A DNA stretch of 64,000 nucleotides from Ceratothoa steindachneri (GCA_963969495.1 OZ018318.1:173898294-173962293); one strand, 5' to 3'. Positions 11,741 through 24,555 are shown, counted from the stretch's first letter. Translations and numbers: made by a program. The notes: a model not told the origin generated them from the sequence alone.

Positions 11741-12399
11741 GTTCTGCCCTGAGTCAAAGGATTCACGCATTGGCTCATCGCTAGCCAGTACAAATTATTC
11801 CCAAAGTAATCCGAAGAGAAGAAGAAACATTCTTTTTCTGTCCCTTGGTGAGATCATTTCCTCCAAAAGGCGTGCGTCTTTCTATCTGCCACACTCTCTG
11901 AAGTCCTTTGTGGCTTTAAAGGGATATTCCTCTTGAGAACACAGCTGTAACTGCTGATCCACGCGCGTCGGCCCGGAAACAATATTCTTGAGATGACAAC
12001 AATTGTTCAAGGTCAGATTCTAATCCAATTCTCGTGAAATCTCGTAAGGTATTTAAACCCCTGGTAAATGTTTCATCGAGGTCAGTTGCAGTTAATCTTA
12101 AAATGAGCTGTGCGTCAACCTTCACTATAAATTCGAGTATGTAATTTTGAAAACCTCACTTAAAAATTTGTTTGATTTATCTGTGTATTTATTGTGTTAA
12201 ATTTCATTGGTTCATGTTTTTAATTAAAGTTCTAGTTTTGTTAGAAACTATTTTTATTCAATCCTTGAAACGTTGAGCAAGGCAATAAGAACCTTCAAAG
12301 ATTAACGTAATAAGAATTATAATAATAATTAAAATATAATCAAATATAGAACTCTTAGAGAGAAAACGTAATCACGGAGTTTTTTAGTTCTAACCAACC
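11741..12399. other. unassigned, possibly rest of old LTR
   Basis: May continue the degenerate LTR (GC-rich CACGCGCG at 11960), but base-level similarity is too weak to call. Nothing else is recognised. Confidence 0.3.
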
Positions 12400-12540
12400 C
12401 CTACGTACGAACATAGATCACACAGGCCTTCCTATACCACGACAATCTGAACCGACCCCATCGCTACAAATTAGAACCCACCGTAGCTTAATCTGCAGGC
12501 GCCTCGACTCTTGGGTCGGGAGTCACTCGAAGGAGAAGAT

Positions 12541-13546
12541 TAAAAACGAAAATGAACGGAACCACCAATGGGCAAAAGTAGCTGAGGTTATCAAATTTAA
12601 GAATTACACGCACATGTTTAAGGTTTTATTCGAGGACACGGCTATGGCTCAAAAAGCTAAGGAAAATGGTTTGCTTTTCTTCAACGTAAGAATCTGCTCA
12701 GAGCAGATGGAACGTGAGGAGTTTGTCGACTTACAAATGTGCTTTTGGTGCTATAAGTACCGCAAACACACCACTTTCACCCGCCCGGAAAATGACCTTA
12801 CGCTATGCTCTATTTGTGCCGGTTACGATCATTTTTGGCGCAACTGTAAAAGTAACTCTCCTACATGCTCAAATTGTGAAAGCCCCCACAAGACTATCTC
12901 TGTGGCATGTCCGATTAAAAAACAAGAAATTCAAAAACAAACCGAATTAAAACGCGACACAGAGGAGAAGAAGGCCAATTTGACTTATGAAAAATAAGCT
13001 AAAGCCGCCATTGTACACATTATCAACATCACTCGCCCAGGTACCTTTGACACGGGTGTCAATCGCATGCTCGTAACAAACGGGCTGCAAGAGATGTTGT
13101 TTCCGGATAGCCCACCTTCAGAGGAGGTTATCAGAATCAGCGTGGCCCCTCAGTGCCAAGAAGCGTGCCAAAAAGTGTCCACGCCATAAAACACAGCCAA
13201 CACACGCGATCCCTGTTTAAATAAACCCAAGGTAACACAAACAGCAAAACAGGCGCAACTTTCACGCAGGAAGGAGACCAGTGATACAAACAACAGGCCA
13301 AATCACACACCAAACAAGGAAGCAGTGCGAGCCAAGGAAACTAGGTCCTTACGGGCGAGAAAACCCTCTAAAACCCGTGGCCCAATGTCAACCTCCTCAT
13401 CACAATGTAGGGAACAGCAGCTAAAATATCACGCGAGACGTTTCACTCTCAAAATATATGCCCCCGATTCAGCTCCCTTCCCAACCAAAATAGATTCCCG
13501 CGAAGTAGCTGTAGATCTTAAGACCGGCGGATACATGTGGGAATGA
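12541..13546 (+). pseudogene. non-LTR ORF1 (Gag-like, CCHC zinc knuckles)
   Basis: ORF1 of non-LTR elements is a nucleic-acid chaperone that packages element RNA. The open part at 12614-12997 shows clustered cysteine/histidine motifs: CFWCYKYRKHTTF, then CSICAGYDHFWRNC, then CSNCESPHKT and a terminal ACP, the zinc-knuckle series typical of insect Jockey/I-clade ORF1 proteins. A lysine/glutamate-rich tail follows. Codons upstream to about 12541 continue in frame without a clear ATG. After a stop at 12997 another frame (13325-13546) is basic and Ser/Pro-rich, a plausible continuation. The start and the linking frame are therefore not certain. Confidence 0.8.
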
Positions 13547-13763
13547 TCAGATGAAGTTCCCCAGCAGCAGGTTTAGGATGCTCTCGCTCAAAACATGATA
13601 AAACTGACCACGGACTGCTTCCACACAATCACGGACACGGAATACAGAAAAAAATAGAAAGGGCCGGTAGCGCACTCCGCCCAGTACACCTCATGGGGCT
13701 AAGGTAGAACTCAAATAAGCGTCTAATTTAATCCCAAACACTAGAGAACCAACATTCCCCCAA

Positions 13764-16190
13764 ATGAAAGACAGACTTACAATTATACATATGAATATCA
13801 ATAGGTGGGACGGAAAAGGTTCCATCTATGGCAATATTATGCGACAGAGTGACCCTGACATAATATTTCTTTCTGGACACGGACTGACGCGCAAAAATAG
13901 TAGGTACTGCTCTAGAGTGACTGGTCATAGCCACGGGGTACCAACCCCCAAGACGCAGCTATTTTTACATGCACAACCTCTTGGAGATATTTAACCACAA
14001 GAAAAATGTAATTTTTGCCAGCGATCTTCATGCAAGATGTGCCGCGGCAGGATAAGCCTCCTACAACAATGCAGGCAGAAACATCGAGGTACTACTTGAC
14101 AGACAACCTGATATAGTCCTATCTTGCATCAGGTTTCCTTACAACTACTATATTGAACCGGGTCCCATCATCCGAACGCCCATCAGGCTATCAAAATTAC
14201 AGTAGGAGTAAATCCCATTCAAATTACAACCTCAGAAGGCAAAAGATATAAATAAGCAAGCGAACTGGGAAAGCTATAAAATTACCTTGTAAATTATATC
14301 CCTCACCCTTTATTTGATGCAAATTTAGAAGAAATAGATGAGGAGCTGAATAAAATTACTGAATTTCTAATAAAAGCCGATAAAAATAGCATTTCCCGTA
14401 ATAATTATAAACCCTTCCAGCTCCCCCCTGGACCCCTCCCATGAGAGCCCTGGCCTAAGACTATAGGGACCTGCCCAATATAGTAGCGCTGATAGGCCCC
14501 AACCACTATGCCTACAGAAGATTAAAACAAATTGATGCTGAACACCAGACACTAATTACGGACTAACAAACACTACTATAGGACGGACTAATAGAAAGAC
14601 TCGACATAGAAAGAGACTCTCACATATTCTGGCAAATGGTTAAACGTCTTAAAGGAAAACCTCCACAAAGAAAAAATAACAATCATTCATGACGGCCAAA
14701 AAATGAACGAGACTGAAGAGATTGAGGAAATGTTTAGGATTTTTTAGTCTTTAATCATCAAAATTATCCCGGAAGAAAATGATAACTACGACCAAGAATT
14801 CGAAACTGACATAATCCAACAGCTAAAAACACAAATACACAAAACTTCTCCTCACCACTGGGTATCGCAGGAAAGAGTGATGTAGCGCTATGACAGTAAA
14901 ATAACTGCTCTAGAACTCTCCGTTACTCTAAAATCCTTTCGTCAAAGAGCACTGGGTACTACGGGGCTGACCAGCGAGAATTTCATCAAGGCCTCGCCTA
15001 ACGTTTTGAATGGCTTTCTCAACATCATGAACGCCGCTCCGAACGCGGCTATTTCCCCGATCAATAGAAACTGGCCAAGATGATTTTCATCCCCAAACCG
15101 TGTAAGACCTCGGACTATCCTGCTAGCTTTCGACCGATAACTTTCCAAGAATTTGCTGGCAAAGTCTTCAAGAAGATGTAGGTTAATAGAGTCAACTCTT
15201 TTCTCGACGAAGCCAACTTGCATAATGAGCAGCAACACGTCTTCAGAAGGAAAAGAGGGACTGACAAGGCACTAGCCGTTGTCACCGAAAAGCTTGCCAA
15301 GATCAAGGCAGACCAATGGCATGCCGACCTGGTGCTCCGCAATGTCAAAAAAACATTCGATAAGTTTTGGAAAAGATCCGTCAAGTAGGCCTCAACCCTA
15401 TTCTTGAGAGGATTCTATGTGACTACATAATGGAGAGAAGAGGATACATTCATATCAGAGAACACAAAAGCCCCGAATTTGAGCTCGAAGTAGGGGTCCC
15501 ACAAGGAGGCTTTCTCAGTCCCCTTTTATACAACATTTATAAACGCGACCTACCACAACCTCTCTCCAAGGGTACGATATACGTACAGTTCGCGGACGAT
15601 ATATCAAAAATTTGTACCGCCGCTTATGTTCACAGGAAATTTATGGCGAGAAATACGGCTAGGGGGAAATCTAACATCATCTCTTTCGAGAGGAGATGGA
15701 AACAATATCAACCAATGCTCCAAAATTCAAAGTAATTCCCATGTTTCGCAAGAGCTTCGATGATATACGTGTAGAAGGGGAGCGAATCCCCTACTGCCTG
15801 GAAAGGACCGACCTATTTGCGAACAGTCGCGAATAGTAAGAGAGATTTGAGAGGAATTTTATAGGTTCCGTGACCTAAATCCCTCAAATAAACTCAAGAT
15901 CTTCAATGCGTGCATTCGCGCGAGACTCCTGTACACCCCAGTGCCGCTGAACGCGAGTGTCAAGACCCCCATTGCGAAACTACAAATTATCCAGAATAAA
16001 GCGGTGCTTCTCATCACAATCACCCGAAGAAAAGAACACAAACTGCAGAGGAAGCTTCACGATTCGGTTGGATTATCTCCGATCAACGTGGCGCTCCACT
16101 AGAGAGGTAAGAGGATCTGGCAAGTCATTGGCACCCACTTGATCGCTGAGCTCTCTCGTACACACCTAGATATCAAGGTCGACCGAAAAA
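13764..16190 (+). pseudogene. non-LTR ORF2, endonuclease and reverse transcriptase (copy B)
   Basis: The N-terminal part (13764-13994) resembles an APE-type endonuclease: RLTIIHMNINRW at the start, then DPDIIFLSGHGLT. Further on (about 14010) ASDLHARC corresponds to the GDFNAR block. The linker near 14700-14880 matches copy A (IHKTSPHH). RT motif B is GVPQGGFLSP and motif C is FADD at 15590-15600. Motif A reads NVKKTFDKFW, so the first catalytic Asp is Asn here. Frames change repeatedly, with stops near 14745, 15390 and 15830. The C-terminal part (QIIQNK, LSPIN) ends near 16190. The enzyme would nick DNA and copy element RNA in the nucleus; this copy cannot. Confidence 0.88.
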
Positions 16191-16804
16191 TGAGACCATT
16201 TAAAAGCAGTAAGATACAGTCTGTCGGCGACGTGAGTCAAAAATACACATGACAAAATCGCCAAAACACAAAAAACGAACAGTGTGAAGCTCAGGTTTCT
16301 TTTGTAGAAATTCAAACTTTGCAAAAATTAAAATGTAACTAAAACTAAACTTTTTCGTAAACTCCCAGCGGGAATAAAAAAACCAGCCTCAAATAAAGGC
16401 TTGAATGCCAAAAAGATCATTAAAATCTAAAAAATTTAAGAATGAAATTAACAAGATTAATTTAATTGAATTATCTAAAAATTTTATAGTTTATTAAATA
16501 AAAACCAAAAAACAAACAAAATTCATCTAAAAGTAAAAAACAAACAGAGCTCTCCTTTCACCACGGACCTATTTATTCTGTCTCTCAAACATCTTCTATT
16601 CTTTAAATGCACCCTTCTTTAACCACTTTCCTCTCTTACTATCTTTCTCTTTTACTCTCCCTAAATCTCACCACTTTTTATGCCTAAGGTCTAAGGTCCA
16701 AAAGTGTCAGTACAGAAAGAGTTAGCATTATTATTCAAGAAGAAAAGTTGTCATTACAGTTCGCCACTTCGAGCCTTATTCCCGCTATTTACCAAGGAAT
16801 AAAG

Positions 16805-16806
<2 letters not shown>
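16191..16806 (+). other. 3' UTR of non-LTR copy B
   Basis: Holds the family motif as AAAGGCTTGAATGCC (16397-16411) and a C/T-rich stretch (16560-16680) comparable in composition and place to copies A and C. The last 100 bases do not obviously match A and C. Confidence 0.6.
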
Positions 16807-18236
<1,430 letters not shown>

Positions 18237-18533
18237 ATGGATTCGCTAGACAACGCATCAAGCCATCAACAAGCTGCTCATTTTCTACACCATGAAGTGG
18301 AGCGTGCCAACTTAATCTCAATCAAACCTCCTGTCTTCAATGAAGCATGGGTGGAGGGATTCAAAATTGTGAAGGCACAATTCCACATCTCAAGGATAAT
18401 TCAAGAGGACACAAAATTCTACGATATATTTGCTGCATTACCTCCCGAGACAGTCGATCTACTTCAAACTGCAGTCCTTTCATCGGAGAACTACTCTCCC
18501 TTCGGAAAAAAGTGCAAACTGTTTAAAAATTAA
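18237..18533 (+). pseudogene. gypsy-type Gag N-terminal fragment
   Basis: 98 codons resemble the N-terminal domain of Ty3/gypsy (Mag-like) Gag proteins, annotated as DUF7041 in many arthropods: a proline before an aromatic residue (KPPVF), an aromatic/KAQF segment (FKIVKAQFHIS), then DTKFYDIFAALPPE and a V/LLL stretch. In retroelements this domain helps build the virus-like particle in the cytoplasm. The ATG at 18237 sits in an AACAAAATGG context and begins right before the domain, which supports it as start. The frame diverges after SPFGKKCKLFKN and stops, where the family continues for hundreds of residues. No pol lies downstream, so it is a truncated fragment. Confidence 0.7.
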
Positions 18534-19073
18534 TAATACCATATTAGTGTAAAAAATTCCAAGTATAAATAAGTTTAATATTGTATATGCGTGCCTATCT
18601 AGTTTTAAAAATGAAAAGTGTAAGTAGTGAAAAATCAAGGTTTCCAGCAATGAAAATAATATAGTAATTTTGGGTGTGTGAAAAAAATTAGTGTAGACAT
18701 CGATATAAAGTTAATTCTGTTTAATTGGGGAAAGTAGTGTGGTGCATACACAGAAATTAACGTACCTTAAAGAGCTTTAGTTCGCGACGAGAAACTGCAG
18801 CGTTTTTATGCAGAACACTTTAATCAATGTTGTTAAATCACTTAGCATAATATAAGTTATACAAAGAATCTCAGGACTGCTGACCCCTCTGAAATCTATG
18901 TTATGCAGTCAAGACTATAAAATGAATTACGGAGGTATATAATGTTGTGGGCGCGCGCACAAAGCTATAGGTATGCTGATGAATATAATTAATTTATACT
19001 GCAGCCAATAACACAGGCCTGCGTTTTTCTTTAGTGATTCTTAACGAAATTGTTCTCCTAAATTGAAATATGA
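18534..19073. other. AT-rich DNA, nothing recognised
   Basis: Lies between the Gag fragment and the left inverted repeat of the next element. No feature is supported. Confidence 0.5.
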
Positions 19074-19112
19074 CATTCATTTTGCTCAATCAGGTCTGGT
19101 TTTTGAAATACA
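19074..19112 (+). repeat. left terminal inverted repeat
   Basis: Matches the right end inverted at about 31 of 39 positions, with the best block TTGCTCAATCAGGTCT. Similarity fades within a few bases on both sides. Confidence 0.8.
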
Positions 19113-19266
19113 ACGCACTACTGTTTTTAGAAAAGGGACATTTTTAAAAGAATCCCTTATTTATATAAAAGTTATTTAATAAATTAAAATTACTTGTAAT
19201 AAAAAAAATACCGAAGCAATTCGACTTTCTTTTAATTAATTTTAAACTTACAGACTACTTATGAGC

Positions 19267-21385
19267 TTACCCAGGAGTGCAAAGAAACACTTTTCCAAGA
19301 AAAGAAGTCCTTGATGACTTCCGCTTGTGAAGCGATGTTGGTTTGTCGCGTTTAAGACACCAGCAATAGTCAGCTAACATGTTGATGTCCCAGCGTCCTT
19401 GATATCTTGTCTCCATCGTCTTTATGTTTTGGTGAAATCTTTCTCCTCGTTCCTCGCTATAATCTCCACAGTTTACCGGAAAATAGTCAAGATGTGACTG
19501 GATAAAATGCATTTTTACCGACATGCGAGCTCCCATTTTTTCGAAGCTTTTCATAAGCTCATTTACATGTGAGATATATTCTGAGCTTCTTTTATTTCCC
19601 AGATAACCTTCGATTACTTTACTAAACGCTCGCCATGCTTCTTGTTCACTGGCTTCCATATTGGTGTAAAAATGCTTGTCTTTAAACAGAGTTCTAATTT
19701 GGGGACCATCAAATATGCCTGCATGGAGCTTGGCATCACTGATCTGTGGGAATTTTTGCAGTAGATACTTAAAAGCTTGGCCTTGTTTATTCAGTGCTTT
19801 AACAAAATTGTTCATCAGGCCAAGCTTTATATGAAGAGGAGGCAGTAAATCATTTTTGGGAGGGACTAGAGGTTAAGCTACCACATTGTGGCAGCTAATT
19901 TGGAATGCCTCTCGAGATGGCCAGTCTTTTTGCTTATAGTGAAGACTATCCGCCCGGGAATCCCATAAGCACATGAAGCATGGATATTTTGTGTAGCCTC
20001 CTTGCATCGCAAGAAGAAGGCACACAACTTGAAAGAAAACATAATGATGCATATTGATGTAGATGGTTTCTAAGAACTTCTATTCTTTGCATAGGCAATT
20101 TTCACTAAGTTTATTAGGGGTAGGGAGAAACTAATATGTGTATAATATCCTTCTGTCATTGGTATTTAGAAACAAACATTCCTTGAAATATTTAACAAGT
20201 TCAATAAAGTAAAATATATTTTACCTTGAGATCACCACATATTAACCAGTTCTGGTTAGAGTACTTGATTGTATTAATCAATACTTTCATATTTTCGTAG
20301 CTTTTTGTTAACTGAACTGAATGACCAATAGGTACAGATGCCTTTTTATTGCCAATATTTAAGAGTACTGCCTTCAAACTTCTGCTAGAAGAATCAATAA
20401 AGAGCCTCCATTCACTTGGTTGGTAAGGAACGCCAAGTGCCTCAATTAAACCTTTTACATCATTGCAATACACCAAAGAGCTGCAAGAATAAACTGTAAA
20501 GAACTTTCGAAACTCTTCGTCTCTATTTTTGAACCAAAAGTATGTAGTTTCTTGAGAGAGGAGGTTGCTCTCACTAAGACGGGTTGCGAGAAGTTGTGCG
20601 TTCTCTTTAGAAAGACCAAGATCTCTAGTCAAGTCATTTAATTGACTTTGAGTGAGTGGTCTTGGCAAAGTCATTGTAGACGTAGGCTGATATGTCACTG
20701 AAGTGTCAGTGTCATTCACTTCTATATCTTCTATATTGTCTTGTAGCTCATTTTTTTTAGGTGGAGAAGGAACTGGATCTCCTGGACCATGTGGTTGTGG
20801 TTTAATGGCAGAAGGAACATCAGGATAGACTACAGTGTGTTTGTTCTTCTTATTGACACCTGAAAAAAAGTTTCGCATACTTAATTTACATACTTTTAAT
20901 TCACTCGACCCTCGTTTCCACATTTTTATACACATTTTTCATACCAGGTAAATTTACAATTTTTAAATACAATCAATTTTAATATACAATTTAACCACAA
21001 TTTTTCTACCAGCATAATACACTATTTTTATACACAATTAGAATTTTAATAGGCTCCTGAAAGATTTGTATAAACATTTATAGATTTGTCAAGAACTATA
21101 TTGTTAAAGTAATTATTTCACCTTTAAGATTTGTCATGCAAAAGTAGCAGTCACCAAATGACAAACAGTTCGTTTTGCCCTCACTCCAGCGTCTTAAGGC
21201 TATGACACAGGCTTTGCAGCACATATGTGAAGCAAAGTTTTTTTTTGATCACCTAGCTTTATTCCAAAATATGCATTGTAAAGGAACTTTACTAACGGCG
21301 TTATAGTGCATTGCTGTTCACTAAAAGTTACCTTTCCACAAACAAAACAAAATCTATCAGGACTGTTTTTACACTCTCTATTCAT
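19267..21385 (-). pseudogene. three-exon gene of the FCxVCG/GERFHQ arthropod family, damaged
   Basis: I recognise this as a large arthropod family of unknown function. Exon 1 (21385-21122) starts MNRECKNSPDRFCFVCGK and has cysteine pairs FCFVC, HMCCKAC and DCYFC, probably zinc-binding. Exon 2 (20859-20225) has YPDVPSAIKPQPHGPG, then YQPSEWRLFIDSS and WLICGDLK. Exon 3 (20027-19267) has GGYTKYPCFMCLWDSRAD, PPLHIKLGLM, IFDGPQIR and GERFHQNI...RYQGRW...ADYCW. Intron 1 (262 bp, GT-AG) keeps frame exactly. Intron 2 (197 bp) joins one base out of frame, as if a G was lost at the donor. A frameshift lies in a nine-T run (21238-21246) and a TAA at 19873-19875. The order D (FIDSS), D (CGDLK), CxxC, E (GER) suggests a DDE-type nuclease; that is inference. 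About 550 residues, near full length. Confidence 0.8.
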
Positions 21386-21607
21386 TTTTATGAAATATAA
21401 GGAGTTTTGCTAATGTATTTGCCCTCAAAAAAATTCACGAAGATGAATAAAGTTTTAGAAATACACTTTAAACACTGTTCATAGATGAGAAAAGTCATGA
21501 TTTAAAAAACCAACACTTAGTTGGAGAGTGAGCAAGCAACACACAACCACTCGCACTCGCGGTCAGCTAGAGACTGAGCTCTCTAACGCCATCTAGGGAG
21601 CTTGGTC

Positions 21608-21646
21608 TGTATCTTAAGAACTAGACCTGATTGAGCAATATTAATG
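21608..21646 (-). repeat. right terminal inverted repeat
   Basis: Inverted partner of the left repeat; it begins about 220 bp upstream of the gene's start codon. Confidence 0.8.
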
Positions 21647-22043
21647 CTTGATTTGGATTAAGGAGACAAATTTAATTAAGAAACACCTATGGAACCCTCA
21701 GGAAAATCTTTGATTTTGACGCAGACCAGTGAAATAGAAGTAAAGGAACGGCATAAGAAAGGTGTGGTGCGCACAAGCGCATGTAAACATAATTTTGTTC
21801 GCATTTAAGTGCTGCAGTTCCTGCGTCCAAACGCTCTAAAGTACTTCCGAATTTATTTAAAGTACATCTATATATATTCATAATATGTTAACACACACTA
21901 CGTTCCTCGCGGCGAACTTTTATAGAGAAAGAACCACATTATAAAATCGAATATGAATAAAAAATACCTCAAAGATGAGCATTTTGAAGTCTTAGGAAAT
22001 TCTATAATCGGTTCACATTAAACATTGCATTTTAAAATATATT

Positions 22044-22044
<1 letters not shown>
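21647..22044. other. AT-rich DNA, nothing recognised
   Basis: No feature is supported between the inverted repeat and the (AT)n tract. Confidence 0.5.

Positions 22045-22110
<66 letters not shown>
22045..22110. repeat. (AT)n microsatellite
   Basis: About 66 bp of AT dinucleotide, adjoining the 3' end of non-LTR copy C, as in copies A and B. Confidence 0.97.
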
Positions 22111-22114
<4 letters not shown>

Positions 22115-22149
22115 ATAATTGTAAGGCTCAAATATTAATTATGTATTAA

Positions 22150-23330
22150 ACACTCTATTTTTACGGGCCGTAGTACTGTGTGGGTCAAACCAAGTAAACA
22201 TTCGTATGAAAAATTAAACGATTAAACACAAAATCTTCGGGGAACGTTTATCATTTTTCCGCTTGACTTTATCTCATTTTGCAAATACAATGTATGAGAG
22301 AAATAATCATGACACGAAAATTTAGTAGTCATTCGGAAGTTAAATCTAATGAAAAGAGAGGTGGGAGACAAAGAACAGCTCTTCTGACCCTCCCCCTCTC
22401 CCCTTGGCCCTCATAGAGTGGCGAAGGAGGGAAGGTAGGAGGCCCGGTACTCCTTTATAGCTCCTATAGTAACACTGTCTAGAGCCAAAGTAGGCTCCAA
22501 GCACTGTGAGTACGGCCGATAGGAGTGATAGGGAGAGTAAGAAGCAAGTTTTCGGATAGGACAGCGAAGAAAATAGTAGGAGACAAAAGTGGACTTAGTT
22601 AGTCATGGGAAATACAGCTTAACGAGGAATCCGAACCTCGACGTGTCGCTTGTCTATAACTATAATTTTTCAGTTTATCGTGACCCCTGTCACACGTATC
22701 TACTGTGAATCCTGTCTGAGAATATGAGAGCAAAATCGAAATAAATGTTGAAGGCTGAAGTAAGTAAGAGGTTTGCAAAGAGATGCTAGTTGCCTCTGGG
22801 TCAGGCTTATCTCAGTACATTATAGGTAGTTATAGCTAGCGTGATAAAGTTAGAAAATTTGTATTTGCGTGAGTGTCGTTTCCCGCATTGCTGTGTTTTT
22901 TTTATTTTTTAAATTTTTTATAGGTATCTATTTGTAATAAGTCTAAATAGTGTTGGTATTCATGAGGCGTTCAAAGCGTTATAGGTAAATATTCTCACTA
23001 AAAACTAGTGTTTGTTTCTATCTTTCTATCTATTCTTTCGCATTCCTATCCTAGTTATAATTGACTATATGCTATTATCTGGTGATGCTTCGGTTATTTA
23101 CTTACTCTTAGTCGTCGTCGACTATTATTCTCTCTCTTTAGGTGTATATTTCTTCTTCGTCCTCTTCTCTTCCTTCTACTATCCTTAGGAAACTTGGGAA
23201 TAATCTTTGTGATCTCTATCCTTCTTCAGTCGTATACTGAGAATGCAATTGTTATAAAAGGCTATAAATAGCGTACATATCAGAAAAAAAAATAGAAAAA
23301 CATCAAAGACACACAAAACGAGGGGATAAG
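22150..23330 (-). mobile_element. non-LTR retrotransposon copy C, 3' end only
   Basis: Shares with copy A, in the same order and orientation relative to (AT)n, the blocks GGGGAACGTTTATCATTTTT, TTTTGCAAATACAATGTA, ACACGAAAATTT, GCAAAGAGATGC and the motif AAGCGCTTTGAACGCC-like (22966-22985). No ORF2 coding sequence was found, so it is a severely 5'-truncated copy or 3' UTR. An extra block (22380-22640) is absent from copy A. The upper boundary, next to the Penelope fragment, is approximate. Confidence 0.65.
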
Positions 23331-24042
23331 GTCATTAATCAGGGGGTGTAAGTCTAAGATCGTTCACTAAGCTGTTTACGATGAGGTTACGGGAATGGGG
23401 CCTGCAATTCAAGTACCAATCTGACAAATTAAATTTGGAAATTTCTCCTATTAATATAGATTCTACTATTTTTCTTTTTCGGAAATGTTTATAATTATAT
23501 ATGATTTGTTCCTTTGAATAGTCAATTTGGTGGTTGAAATTGCTAATATGATTAAAAATACTGGATGTGGTCCTGTATCATCTGACATCACCTTTATTTT
23601 TATAAATTCGTTTTGTTAAGTTTCTTTCGGTCTCTCCTATGTTAAATGAAGGACAGTTTGTAGAGCCACACGGGATTAAATATACGCATGCTTCATTTGG
23701 CTGATCCACGGGCTCGATCGAATGGAAAGATTTACGGATAGAAAAAGGGTATTTAAATGTGGTTAGGCCTAGGGAATTAACTTTGTTCACTCCTTTAAGG
23801 AGGGGAGAAAAAGGAAGGAATAGACACTACTTATTACTAAATTTGCTTTTATCCTTGGAACGGTAATAAGTAGATTTTGGTTTAGATAATCTTTCATTGA
23901 TCACGTCGAGGGGGTTATTTAATTCAATGAAACTGCAAGTTATATATGTAATCTCGTCTTCTAGAAAGCAAAGGTCACATATCCTGAGTACCCCCCAAAA
24001 CATACCTGATGCAACGGCTCGCTTAATGAGCAAATGAGACAA
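23331..24042 (-). pseudogene. Penelope-like element: RT tail and GIY-YIG nuclease
   Basis: Penelope-like elements encode an RT followed by a GIY-YIG endonuclease that together insert the element by target-primed copying. Here the C-terminal RT part (RAV, then ICDLCFLEDEITYI and FIELNNPLDVI) is followed in the same frame by the nuclease: ACVYLIPCGSTNCPSFNIGE for the GIY/YIG strands, ETERNLTKRI for the catalytic Arg helix, then FNHISNFNHQID, RKRKIVESI with the catalytic Glu, and a terminal LNCRPHSRN. Two in-frame stops break it: TAG at 23827-23829 and a TGA just after GDVR near 23577. The YIG tyrosine is Asn. The upstream RT core (fingers, palm) is missing. Confidence 0.88.
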
Positions 24043-24192
24043 GAAACCGGAGTTTTCCCATAGCGTTATTTCTGTCTTCTCTGTAAAGGATCGCCTCCAC
24101 TGTGCCGCCCTCTGCTCCCTATGATTCCGGATTCTTCTAATGTCCCTCTCTCTTCCCTTTAAAAAAACCTCCGGTTTCTTGTCTCATTTGCT
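24029..24192. repeat. 24-bp perfect inverted repeat at the Penelope fragment edge
   Basis: AGCAAATGAGACAAGAAACC plus GGAG at 24029-24052 recurs exactly inverted at 24169-24192, with 116 bases between. The left arm overlaps the RT-tail coding sequence, so the right arm is an inverted duplicate of element sequence. Inverted or tandem partial copies at their ends are common in Penelope-like elements. Confidence 0.9.
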
Positions 24193-24362
24193 AACTCGCG
24201 CCTAAATCTTATTCCTCTTGTACTATATGTATTTATAGTCAGCTACACCAGGTTTCTGCATCTTTCTTTCTGTCTTTAAATTTATTTGAAAGACAGAAAA
24301 TAAAAATGGCATAGCCTTGTGGTGGTTGTATAATCACCCGCAGATCCTGCAGTTGCTTTCTT

Positions 24363-24363
<1 letters not shown>

Positions 24364-24431
<68 letters not shown>
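24364..24431. repeat. (AT)n microsatellite
   Basis: About 68 bp of AT dinucleotide with one GT interruption. It follows the 3' side of the minus-strand tRNA-derived repeat, as a tail would. Confidence 0.96.
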
Positions 24432-24458
24432 TAATCCAGCAAATCTAGTTCGCAAAAA

Positions 24459-24555
24459 TCCGTACAGGGGTGGGACTCGAACCGTGCACACTGAGGCAGC
24501 GAGCAACCGCCTTGATCGTAATTAAACCATCCCTTAGACCAATCGGCTACACGGA
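24459..24555 (-). repeat. tRNA-derived SINE
   Basis: On the minus strand this has an A box TAGCCGATTGG (24539-24549) and a B box GGTTCGAGTCC (24473-24483), the internal RNA polymerase III promoter. The outer ends TCCGTGT and GTACGGA pair like an acceptor stem (with two G-T pairs). The T stem pairs poorly, so a functional tRNA is unlikely. A short unique body (GAACTAGATTTGCTGG) and an (AT)n tail follow, the standard SINE layout. Confidence 0.7.

Larger units (their letters stand above)
19074..21646 (-). mobile_element. putative DNA transposon carrying an FCxVCG/GERFHQ-family gene
   Basis: A 39-base sequence at 19074-19112 recurs inverted at 21608-21646, with a 17-base identical core (TTGCTCAATCAGGTCTR). 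The 2573-bp interval is almost filled by one three-exon gene, with about 220 bp between gene and repeat on its 5' side and about 155 bp on its 3' side. This compact layout is what a cut-and-paste transposon shows. I could not fix a target-site duplication, so the exact ends may be a few bases off. The gene family is known to me from arthropods as a large family of unknown function; the transposon reading is my inference. Confidence 0.65.

Noticed and set aside
16700..16714. 15-base match AAAAGTGTCAGTACA also found at the promoter-like block (10432-10446)
   Set aside because: Matches of this length are expected by chance in 64 kb of AT-rich DNA, and similarity does not extend.
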